Origin: Melioribacteraceae bacterium
GTDB lineage: Bacteria; Bacteroidota; Ignavibacteria; Ignavibacteriales; Melioribacteraceae
Reading direction: 5' to 3'
NCBI GenBank assembly: GCA_026983755.1
Contig: JALSTL010000017.1
Location: forward strand, 1-5,241
Length of the DNA stretch: 5,241 nt
The position numbers and the translations under genes were made by a program. Positions 1 through 5,241 of this stretch are shown in pieces. The first letter of the stretch is position 1, and each line of letters opens with the position of its first letter. The notes under the pieces were generated by a model. The model was not told the origin of the DNA and searched no databases. It saw only the letters and a program-made list of their open reading frames with translations.

Positions 1-189
1 TTCGTGGGATTCCACAGTTGATAGTGGAAAATGCGGAAGTTCGCTATATTTAATTTCATGTTCAATTTCTATTTCGTTAACAAGTCCGCCTAAGCCGGTT
101 CCCAAAACAATACCTACTTCATATTTATCAGAGGTTTTTTCTTTTATTACCTTTAATGTTTCTTCTATTTTGTTAAGTAGTTCACTCAT
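1..189 (-). CDS. Purine nucleoside phosphorylase, N-terminal part (truncated by window edge)
   Basis: Reading the minus strand from an ATG at 189 gives 63 codons with no stop before the window edge, so only the N-terminus is present. The protein begins MSELLNKIEETLKV. It then shows the glycine-rich phosphate-binding stretch GIVLGTGLGGL at about residues 26-36 and an ELPHFPLSTVESHE stretch at about 50-63. Both are characteristic of trimeric-type purine nucleoside phosphorylases (PNP/MTAP family), whose Ser/His residues near this point contact phosphate. Such enzymes reversibly split purine (deoxy)ribonucleosides into base and (deoxy)ribose-1-phosphate in the cytoplasm. A weak GGA ribosome-binding element lies 6 bases before the ATG. 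The gene follows the YggS-family gene by 18 bases with no terminator between, so co-transcription is likely. The N-terminus alone does not separate a PNP from a methylthioadenosine phosphorylase with certainty, but the motif spelling favours PNP (punA/deoD-like). No symbol is given for that reason. Confidence 0.85.
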   Translation of the reverse strand, partial: MSELLNKIEETLKVIKEKTSDKYEVGIVLGTGLGGLVNEIEIEHEIKYSELPHFPLSTVESHE

Positions 190-207
190 ATTTTATCCGA
201 TATATAT

Positions 208-891
208 TTAATTGTAATTTCTTTTTCCGAAAATTGCAGTTCCAATTCTAACTATGGTTGCACCTTCTTCTATTGCAATTTCAAAATCGTTTGTCATGCC
301 CATTGAAAGATGTTTTAAGTTGTAACCTTGGTTGTTAAATTTATCAAATATATTTTTAAGTTGTTTAAATGAATTTCTAATTTCATTTTCATTATCTGTA
401 AAAGGAGCCATTGTCATAAAGCCTTGCACATTTAAACTTTCAGCATTTTTACAAAAGTCCAATACTTCTTTAATCTCGTCTATATTAACCAAACCGGTTT
501 TTGTTTCTTCGTAAGAAGTTTTTATTTCTAACAATATGTTTTGAATTTTATTTATATTTTTTGCTCTTTTATTAATTTCTCCGGCTAATTTTAATGTATC
601 AACAGAATGAATTAAACTTGCATAAGGCACAACATCTTTAGCTTTCTTAGTTTGTAAATGTCCAATAAAATGCCAGTTTATTTCTTTACTTAGTAATTGA
701 GCTTTTTGTTTAAATTCATGAGTTCTGTTTTCACCAAAATTTCTTATTCCGAAATCAAAAGCTTCTTTAATTGCTTCAACGGGTTTTAGTTTTGAAACAG
801 CTACCAACGTAATTTCGTCTGATTTTCTGCCGATACTTGAGGCTTTTTGTTCAATTTTGGTTATAATATTTTTTATATTTTCTTCAATCAT
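208..891 (-). CDS. YggS/PLPBP-family pyridoxal-5'-phosphate homeostasis protein
   Basis: From the ATG at 891 the product is 227 residues, which matches the family (about 225-235). It is a single fold-type III PLP barrel related to alanine racemase but without known enzymatic activity. It binds PLP and affects vitamin B6 and amino/keto-acid balance in the cytoplasm. The visible signature is complete: the PLP lysine in [10 protein letters not shown] (Lys34, matching E. coli Lys36), FGENR (52-56), [11 protein letters not shown] (73-83), SVDT (96-99), GFMTMAPF in the middle, and the C-terminal block [18 protein letters not shown] followed by [12 protein letters not shown], which holds the Ser/Thr and Arg-Ile-Gly-Thr phosphate-binding residues. 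The frame is open further up to an ATG at 924 and a TTG at 942. The 891 start is chosen because the family normally begins one helix before the lysine, and because the TTG overlaps a possible promoter -35. None of the starts has a strong Shine-Dalgarno. The next gene, a purine nucleoside phosphorylase, begins 18 bases downstream. The function is sure at family level; the exact start is not. Confidence 0.93.
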   Translation of the reverse strand: MIEENIKNIITKIEQKASSIGRKSDEITLVAVSKLKPVEAIKEAFDFGIRNFGENRTHEFKQKAQLLSKEINWHFIGHLQTKKAKDVVPYASLIHSVDTLKLAGEINKRAKNINKIQNILLEIKTSYEETKTGLVNIDEIKEVLDFCKNAESLNVQGFMTMAPFTDNENEIRNSFKQLKNIFDKFNNQGYNLKHLSMGMTNDFEIAIEEGATIVRIGTAIFGKRNYN

Positions 892-913
892 ACTTTTTGA
901 ATTATGAAGTGAG

Positions 914-942
914 AATGTATTCATATTAGATATGAAAATCAA
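914..942 (-). promoter_or_regulatory. Possible sigma70-type promoter for the yggS-phosphorylase unit
   Basis: On the minus strand TTGATT (942-937) and TACATT (919-914) are separated by exactly 17 bases, and each matches four of six bases of the housekeeping -35 and -10 consensus. A transcript would begin near 907, leaving a short leader before the ATG at 891. The site lies just downstream of the terminator of the preceding gene, where a new promoter is expected. In AT-rich DNA such matches arise by chance, so this is a weak inference. If real, the starts at 924 and 942 could not be used from this promoter. Confidence 0.3.
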
Positions 943-960
943 TAAAAAACTACTTATGCA

Positions 961-984
961 AAAAGGGGCAATTTAGCCCCTTTT
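961..984 (-). terminator. Rho-independent terminator of the ribonucleotide reductase gene
   Basis: A perfect 9-bp inverted repeat (AAAAGGGGC at 961-969 pairing with GCCCCTTTT at 976-984) encloses a 6-base loop. Read on the minus strand, the five-G:C stem is followed by a run of five T (964-960). It begins 29 bases after the stop codon of the reductase and lies before the yggS start, so it should end the reductase transcript and separate it from the yggS unit. The other strand is also followed by a T-rich stretch after the stem (981-990), so the hairpin could act in both directions, although no plus-strand gene ends here. Confidence 0.88.
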
Positions 985-1013
985 AATTTTATTATTTATA
1001 GAAAAACAATTTA

Positions 1014-4000
1014 CTAACTGCAACCGGTTGTTGCACCGCATGTTTCGCATTTTAAGCAAGTTCCGTTTCTTACCATGGTTAAACTTTGACATTCGGGGCA
1101 AACATCACCGGTATAACCTCTAACTCGTGCATCTTGAATTTTTTTGGACATGATGGCAACTTGTCTTTTTACTTTTGCTTCTTTTTGATTTCCGTTTGTA
1201 CTGGGTAAATGCGTTTGTTTATCGAGGTTTATTACTCTTTCGCTAACTAATTCTTCACTTTCAAAATCCGGTTCTACTTTTGTTTTAGCAGAGGGAGTAT
1301 TTTTTTCCAGTTCTTCTTCTTTTACATGAGATAAATCGTTTCTACCCAAGTACGATACTGCTAATTCTCTGAAGATGTAATCTATAATTGAAGTGGCCAT
1401 TTTTATTCTTTTATTGCCTGTAACAATTCCACTGGGTTCAAATTTAGTAAATACAAAAGCATCAACAAATTCTTCCAATGGAACACCATGTTGCAAACCT
1501 AAGGAAATAGCGATTGCAAAATTGTTAAGCAAACTTCTTACGGCGGCACCTTCTCTGTGCATATCAAGGAATATTTCGCCCAACTGTCCGTTTTCATATT
1601 CGCCGGTTCTTATATAAACTGTTTGTCCGCCAATTTTAGCTTTTTGTGTATAGCCGGCTCTTCTATCAGGCAATCTTCTTCTTTTAGCAATGTATCTGTG
1701 AATAATACGTTCGGCAACTTTTACAATTTCGCTTTTTTCTTTTTCCTCTTCAGGTTCATCCAAGTCTTCCGCAAATAATGTATTTAACGGTTGCGATAGT
1801 TTTGAAGCGTCGCGATATAGGGTATTGGCTTTTAATCCTAATTTCCAAGATTTCATAAAAGCATCTTTTATTGCATCAATATCGGCTTCGTGTGGTAAAT
1901 TTACTGTTTTGGAAATAGCTCCGGAAATAAAAGGTTGAGCTGCTGCCATTAGATTAATGTGTCCATCAGCCTTTATAAATCTGGTTCCTTTTTTCCCGTT
2001 TTTATTTGCCGTATCAAAAACCGCATAATGTTCGGGTTTTAGGAAAGGAGCTCCTTCAACCGTCATGGTTCCGCAAACATAATCGTTAGCGCCGGAAATT
2101 TCTTCTTTAGTAAAACCTATTTGTTCTAAGATATTAAGATCAAAATCTTCAAGTTGTTCATCGGTTAAACCTAAAACATTTTTACAAAAATCAATACCAA
2201 TTGTATGTACATTAAAAACCATAGATAAATCAAATATGGAAGGAAGCATGGATTCAATTTTAAATAGAATTTCATCGGTAAATCCTTTTGCTTTAAGTGA
2301 TTCTTTATTTATGTGCGGACAACCTTCCAATGTTGCGGTACCTTTTAGATATTTAACGATTTCCGTAATTTGTTCTTGGTTGTAACCTAAGTTTTTTAGT
2401 GCCGGTGGAATTGATTGGTTGATAATTTTGAAATAACCTCCTCCGGCTAATTTTTTAAATTTAACCAATGCGTAATCTGGTTCTATTCCTGTTGTATCGC
2501 AATCCATTACAAGTCCTATTGTACCGGTTGGGGCAATAGCAGTAACTTGAGCGTTTCTTAAACCGTATTTTTTAGAATATTCCACAGCAAGTTTGGCATC
2601 GTGCTGTGCGGCTTTAAGTAAATCGGATGGGCAATATTTAGCATCGATTCCTTGCGGGAAAATTGTTAGGTTTTCATATTCTTCATCCGGAACGTTGAAT
2701 GCCGCTCTTTTATGATTTCTGATAACTCTAAGTATTATTTCTTTGTTAGCTTCATATCTTGGAAAAGGTCCGAATTCTTTTGCCATTTCCGCCGAAGTTG
2801 TATAGGCTTTCAAATGCATTATTGCCGTAATTGCCCCTGTAATTGCTTGGGCTTCTTTACTGTCGTAGGGAATTCCTTGTCTCATAAGTAAAGAACCGAT
2901 ATTTGCGTAACCTAATCCAAGTGTTCTGTAATTGTAACTGTTTTGAGCAACTTCTTTGCTTGGAAATTGTGCCATTAAAACACTTATTTCCAAAACAATT
3001 GTCCAAAGTTTTGTTGCATGTCTGAATTCTTTAATCTTAAATGTTGCTTTTTCTTCGTCGTAAAATTTAACTAAGTTAATAGAAGCCAAATTGCAAGCCG
3101 TATCATCTAAGAACATATATTCGCTACAAGGGTTAGAGCCTTTGATAGGTCCGTCGTTAGCACAAGTGTGCCATTCGTTTATAGTTGTATCGAATTGCAA
3201 ACCCGGATCTGCCGAAGCCCATGCGGCATAACCGATTTGTTCCCATAAATCTCTGGCTTTAATTGTTTTATAAGCTTCCGGAATTCGATTTTCTTTTTTT
3301 GCTTTTTCCAGTTCAACTCTCCAATACAAATTCCAATCGGCATCATCCGTAACAGCTTGCATAAAACTATTTGTTACTCTAACCGAATTATTTGAATTTT
3401 GTCCCGAAACAGTTGCATAGGCTTCAGAATTCCAATCGGTATTATACTCGGGAAATTCAATTGAAGTAAAACCTAATTTGGCAAGATGAATAACACGTTC
3501 TATATAATTGTAAGGTATTGCAGCTTTTAAGGCTTCTTTTACGGCGGATTTTAATTTTTTGTTACTATTTTTATTAAATCTATCATTTTCGGGATGTTCA
3601 GCATAACAAGCTTTAATGATATTGTTTAAATGTAAATTTAGTAATTTGGAACCTGTTACTAATGCCGCAACTTTTTGTTCTTCAACCACTTTCCAATTAA
3701 TAAATTCTTCAATATCCGGATGATCAATGTCCAAAGTAACCATTTTTGCGGCACGTCTTGTTGTTCCGCCGGATTTTATGGCACCGGCAGCTTTATCGCC
3801 GATTTTTAGGAAAGACATTAGCCCGGAAGATTTTCCGCCACCGCTTAGCGGTTCGTCTTTTCCTCTTACGTTAGAAAAATTTGTTCCGGTTCCGGAACCG
3901 TATTTGAACAATCTTGCTTCACGTGTCCATAAATCCATTATTCCGCCTTCGTTAACCAAATCGTCTTTAATAGATTGAATAAAGCATGCATGTGGTTGAG

Positions 4001-4580
4001 GATGAGTATAAGCATCTTTCGATTCGGTTAATACTCCGGTTTTATAATCAACATAATAATGTCCTTGTGAAGGTCCGTTTATTCCATAAGCCCAATTTAA
4101 GCCCGTATTAAACCATTGCGGACTATTTGGAGCTGCCATTTGATTTGCCAGCATATAAACTAATTCATCGTAAAATGCTTTGGCATCTTCTTCCGTATCA
4201 AAATAATTAGCTTTCCACCCCCAATAAGTCCAAGTTCCGGCTAATCTGTTAAATACTTGTCTTGAATCGGTTTCACTTCCGTATCTTTCATTTTCTTTTA
4301 ATTCGCTTAATAACTCTTCATCGGCAGTAGATGGTTGTAACCATTTTGGTATTCCTTTTTCTTTCTGTTTTTTCAAAAGTTTGGGAACACCGGCTTTTCT
4401 AAAATACTTTTGTGTAATAATATCCGTTGCTACTTGCGACCACGATTTTGGAACGTTTACATCTTCCATTTTGAAAACAGTTGTTCCATCGGGATTTTTA
4501 ATTTCCGATGTTCGTTTTACAAATTCAATACCATCAAGCGGGTCTTTTCCTACCGAAGTAAAGAGACGAGTTATCTTCAT
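1014..4580 (-). CDS. nrdJ: Adenosylcobalamin-dependent (class II) ribonucleotide reductase, long form
   Basis: This is an intact 1188-residue protein that reduces ribonucleotides to deoxyribonucleotides in the cytoplasm. It uses a thiyl radical formed with coenzyme B12, so it needs neither oxygen nor a small subunit. Visible elements in order: a conserved N-terminal region ([19 protein letters not shown], 29-47; [10 protein letters not shown], 57-66); [10 protein letters not shown] (152-161); the first redox cysteine Cys199 in [21 protein letters not shown] (228-240); the active-site trio Asn483/Cys485/Glu487 in NPCSE; the partner cysteine Cys496 in ACNLASINL; the phosphate-binding loop PTGTI (684-688) followed by GIEPDY (698-703); [15 protein letters not shown] (882-896); a TSCPD-type domain (about 974-1078); a charged linker; and a C-terminal cluster Cys1161, 1164, 1175, 1178, 1181 and 1187. 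The length and the N- and C-termini match the roughly 1200-residue form well known from Alphaproteobacteria. No ATP-cone was recognised at the N-terminus and no intein is present. The ATG at 4580 has TGAGGT 4 bases upstream. The gene appears monocistronic, ended by the hairpin at 961-984. Confidence 0.97.
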   Translation of the reverse strand: MKITRLFTSVGKDPLDGIEFVKRTSEIKNPDGTTVFKMEDVNVPKSWSQVATDIITQKYFRKAGVPKLLKKQKEKGIPKWLQPSTADEELLSELKENERYGSETDSRQVFNRLAGTWTYWGWKANYFDTEEDAKAFYDELVYMLANQMAAPNSPQWFNTGLNWAYGINGPSQGHYYVDYKTGVLTESKDAYTHPQPHACFIQSIKDDLVNEGGIMDLWTREARLFKYGSGTGTNFSNVRGKDEPLSGGGKSSGLMSFLKIGDKAAGAIKSGGTTRRAAKMVTLDIDHPDIEEFINWKVVEEQKVAALVTGSKLLNLHLNNIIKACYAEHPENDRFNKNSNKKLKSAVKEALKAAIPYNYIERVIHLAKLGFTSIEFPEYNTDWNSEAYATVSGQNSNNSVRVTNSFMQAVTDDADWNLYWRVELEKAKKENRIPEAYKTIKARDLWEQIGYAAWASADPGLQFDTTINEWHTCANDGPIKGSNPCSEYMFLDDTACNLASINLVKFYDEEKATFKIKEFRHATKLWTIVLEISVLMAQFPSKEVAQNSYNYRTLGLGYANIGSLLMRQGIPYDSKEAQAITGAITAIMHLKAYTTSAEMAKEFGPFPRYEANKEIILRVIRNHKRAAFNVPDEEYENLTIFPQGIDAKYCPSDLLKAAQHDAKLAVEYSKKYGLRNAQVTAIAPTGTIGLVMDCDTTGIEPDYALVKFKKLAGGGYFKIINQSIPPALKNLGYNQEQITEIVKYLKGTATLEGCPHINKESLKAKGFTDEILFKIESMLPSIFDLSMVFNVHTIGIDFCKNVLGLTDEQLEDFDLNILEQIGFTKEEISGANDYVCGTMTVEGAPFLKPEHYAVFDTANKNGKKGTRFIKADGHINLMAAAQPFISGAISKTVNLPHEADIDAIKDAFMKSWKLGLKANTLYRDASKLSQPLNTLFAEDLDEPEEEKEKSEIVKVAERIIHRYIAKRRRLPDRRAGYTQKAKIGGQTVYIRTGEYENGQLGEIFLDMHREGAAVRSLLNNFAIAISLGLQHGVPLEEFVDAFVFTKFEPSGIVTGNKRIKMATSIIDYIFRELAVSYLGRNDLSHVKEEELEKNTPSAKTKVEPDFESEELVSERVINLDKQTHLPSTNGNQKEAKVKRQVAIMSKKIQDARVRGYTGDVCPECQSLTMVRNGTCLKCETCGATTGCS

Positions 4581-4584
4581 ATAA

Positions 4585-4590
4585 ACCTCA
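4585..4590 (-). promoter_or_regulatory. Ribosome-binding site of nrdJ
   Basis: On the minus strand the hexamer TGAGGT lies 4 bases before the ATG at 4580. The GAGG core is the best Shine-Dalgarno match near this start. It supports the chosen start, as does the family-like N-terminus MKITRLFTS. Confidence 0.6.
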
Positions 4591-4610
4591 AAATTTTAAG
4601 GTGAATCAAA

Positions 4611-4639
4611 ATATTAATTGCATGTGGTGTGATAACCAA
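4611..4639 (-). promoter_or_regulatory. Possible nrdJ promoter
   Basis: On the minus strand TTGGTT (4639-4634) and TAATAT (4616-4611) are 17 bases apart. They match three and four of six consensus positions. This would give a leader of about 25 bases that includes the TGAGGT ribosome-binding site. The -35 overlaps the first of three 17-base repeats (4636-4686), which would suit operator control. The consensus match is modest and the region is AT-rich, so this is a tentative call. Confidence 0.3.
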
Positions 4640-4686
4640 TATTGATTTTCCCCCAATATCGATCGTTCCCCAAAATAGCTGCTGAT
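4636..4686. repeat. Three tandem 17-base units upstream of nrdJ
   Basis: Plus-strand units begin at 4636, 4653 and 4670. Their left ends read CCAATATTGAT, CCAATATCGAT and CCAAAATAGCT. Units one and two agree at 13 of 17 positions. The third keeps 8 of the first 11 and then diverges. The first unit contains the perfect 8-base palindrome CAATATTG. The array lies 56 to 106 bases before the nrdJ start and touches the possible -35. The spacing is exact over three units, which suggests repeated binding sites for a regulator. No known box (NrdR, Fur or similar) could be matched to it with confidence. Confidence 0.5.
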
Positions 4687-4791
4687 AGCGGTATAAAAAC
4701 TATTAAGAACGGGCTTCTAAAATAAATCAATTGGTTAAGAATTCCAAATAAAAAATTAAAAAAATAACACAAATCCTTAATGAATTTTGCA

Positions 4792-4814
4792 TTATTTTAG
4801 GTATGCTAAAATAA
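4792..4814. repeat. 9-bp AT-rich inverted repeat upstream of malQ
   Basis: TTATTTTAG (4792-4800) and CTAAAATAA (4806-4814) are perfect inverted copies around a 5-base centre GTATG. The stem has only one G:C pair, and no upstream gene on either strand needs a terminator here, so an operator is more plausible than a terminator. It lies 83 bases before the malQ start. A third copy of CTAAAATAA occurs at 4717-4725. Confidence 0.5.
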
Positions 4815-4828
4815 AAAAAATTTTTTTT
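4813..4828. other. A8T8 tract
   Basis: Eight A (4813-4820) are followed directly by eight T (4821-4828), a 16-base perfect palindrome that overlaps the right arm of the inverted repeat at 4792-4814. A-tracts of this kind give rigid or bent DNA and often sit upstream of bacterial promoters. Here the tract lies 68 bases before the malQ start codon. Any role is inferred from position only. Confidence 0.5.
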
Positions 4829-4883
4829 CTTACAACGTTGATTTTAAACTCTTTTTTTGTATTTAAAGAAATAAAAATTATTT

Positions 4884-4888
4884 AAGGA
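4884..4888 (+). promoter_or_regulatory. Ribosome-binding site of malQ
   Basis: AAGGA lies 8 bases before the ATG at 4897. This is a good Shine-Dalgarno match at normal spacing in an otherwise A/T-only stretch, and it fixes the start codon. Confidence 0.65.
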
Positions 4889-4896
4889 TTAAATAT

Positions 4897-5241
4897 ATGA
4901 AATTTGAACGAAATGCCGGTATTTTGTTGCATCCTACATCTTTACCGGGTAAGTATGGAATTGGAACAATCGGGAAAGAAGCTTTTAATTTTATAGATTT
5001 TTTAGCTCATAGCGGGCAAAAACTTTGGCAAATTTTTCCTTTAGGACCCACCGGTTACGGAGATTCTCCTTATCAGTCTTTTTCAGCTTTTGCAGGTAAC
5101 CATTTATTAATAGATTTTGAACTTTTAATTGAAGATGGTATTCTATCTTCCGTAGATTTAGATACATTCCCTGAATTTGATAAACATCAAATTAATTTCG
5201 GGGAATTAATAAAAGTAAAGAATACATTGCTTTATAAAGCA
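4897..5241 (+). CDS. malQ: 4-alpha-glucanotransferase (amylomaltase, GH77), N-terminal part
   Basis: The frame from the ATG at 4897 is open for 115 codons to the window edge. The full enzyme is usually about 500 residues or more, so most of it, including the catalytic residues, lies outside. The N-terminus carries the GH77 hallmarks: GILLHPTSLPGKYGIGTIG (8-26), FIDFLAHSGQKLWQIFPLGP (32-51) and TGYGDSPYQSFSAFAGN (52-68). Together these form the start of the (beta/alpha)8 barrel in this family. The enzyme moves alpha-1,4-glucan segments between maltodextrins in glycogen and maltose metabolism in the cytoplasm. The short N-terminus, with no extra carbohydrate-binding domain before the barrel, is the bacterial amylomaltase type and not the long plant DPE2 type. 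It is transcribed divergently from nrdJ. No sign of a functional link with the other genes was seen. Confidence 0.93.
   Translation, partial: MKFERNAGILLHPTSLPGKYGIGTIGKEAFNFIDFLAHSGQKLWQIFPLGPTGYGDSPYQSFSAFAGNHLLIDFELLIEDGILSSVDLDTFPEFDKHQINFGELIKVKNTLLYKA

Larger units (their letters stand above)
4581..4896. other. Divergent intergenic region between nrdJ and malQ
   Basis: This 316-base stretch has no open frame with a recognisable product. It must hold the promoters of both divergent genes. Its nrdJ side has the 17-base repeats and the possible promoter described separately. Its centre (about 4687-4790) is plain AT-rich sequence, apart from AAATCAATTGGTT at 4724-4736, which is an inverted relative of the motif at 4634-4648. 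Its malQ side has a 9-bp inverted repeat and an A8T8 tract. For malQ, a weak TTGATT (4838-4843) and TATTTA (4860-4865) pair with a 16-base spacer is the best promoter I could find, and it is not convincing. No cobalamin riboswitch core was seen before nrdJ. Confidence 0.8.

Noticed and set aside
332..514. Plus-strand open frame of 60 codons
   Set aside because: It lies wholly inside the YggS-family gene in antisense, has no ribosome-binding site or recognisable domain, and is a shadow of the real frame.
1393..1778. Two overlapping plus-strand open frames (1393-1617 and 1557-1778)
   Set aside because: They are antisense to the conserved C-terminal domain of nrdJ. Their composition follows from the complement of that gene, and no motif was seen.
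3727..3978. Plus-strand open frame of 83 codons
   Set aside because: It is antisense to the most conserved part of the nrdJ core (the [13 protein letters not shown] region), with no independent coding evidence.
1014..4580. Intein or frameshift in the very long reductase
   Set aside because: The conserved blocks follow in the normal order without interruption, no intein splice motifs are seen, and the length fits the long NrdJ form.
4381..4604. Two plus-strand open frames opposite the nrdJ start
   Set aside because: They are antisense to the conserved N-terminus of NrdJ, overlap each other in different frames and have no known product.
4620..4640. DnaA box in the nrdJ upstream region
   Set aside because: The minus strand reads TTATCACACCACA, close to TTATNCACA but shifted by one base. 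A single imperfect copy is not convincing.
4792..4828. Rho-independent terminator
   Set aside because: The stem has one G:C pair, the T run starts six bases after the stem, and no gene on either strand ends here.
4581..4896. Cobalamin riboswitch before nrdJ
   Set aside because: B12-controlled leaders occur near B12-related genes, so I looked for the conserved GCCACTG-type core and the surrounding paired elements on the minus strand. None was found.

Overview
This window is AT-rich chromosomal DNA, roughly one third G+C by eye, and it carries core-metabolism genes. There are four protein-coding genes and two of them are cut by the window edges. No mobile element, CRISPR array, tRNA or rRNA was seen. 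The gene set and the protein sequences look like a Bacteroidota/Ignavibacteriota-type bacterium: a B12-dependent ribonucleotide reductase of the long type, a YggS-family PLP protein next to a purine nucleoside phosphorylase, and a GH77 amylomaltase. That placement is inference only, because no marker gene is present.

Layout from left to right. Positions 1-189 (minus) hold the N-terminal part of a purine nucleoside phosphorylase. Its upstream neighbour, 18 bases away on the same strand, is a complete YggS/PLPBP-family pyridoxal-phosphate protein (208-891, with longer but less likely starts at 924 and 942). The two probably form one transcription unit. Positions 961-984 hold a clear rho-independent terminator that closes the next gene. 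Positions 1014-4580 (minus) hold an intact 1188-residue adenosylcobalamin-dependent (class II) ribonucleotide reductase, which takes up two thirds of the window. Positions 4581-4896 are a 316-base divergent intergenic region. Positions 4897-5241 (plus) hold the first 115 codons of 4-alpha-glucanotransferase, running off the right edge.

The reductase makes deoxynucleotides, and the phosphorylase salvages purine bases and (deoxy)ribose-1-phosphate, so the left side is loosely linked to nucleotide supply. YggS homologues keep PLP homeostasis. MalQ belongs to glycogen/maltodextrin metabolism and is transcribed away from the rest, so it is probably unrelated in function.

The coding part is ordinary, and no undescribed system is visible. 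The most unusual structure is the divergent intergenic region. It holds three head-to-tail 17-base units just upstream of, and overlapping, a plausible nrdJ promoter; an inverted pair of a related motif about 90 bases apart; a 9-bp AT-rich inverted repeat; and an A8T8 tract on the malQ side. These look like regulatory DNA, but no known operator or riboswitch could be matched to them.
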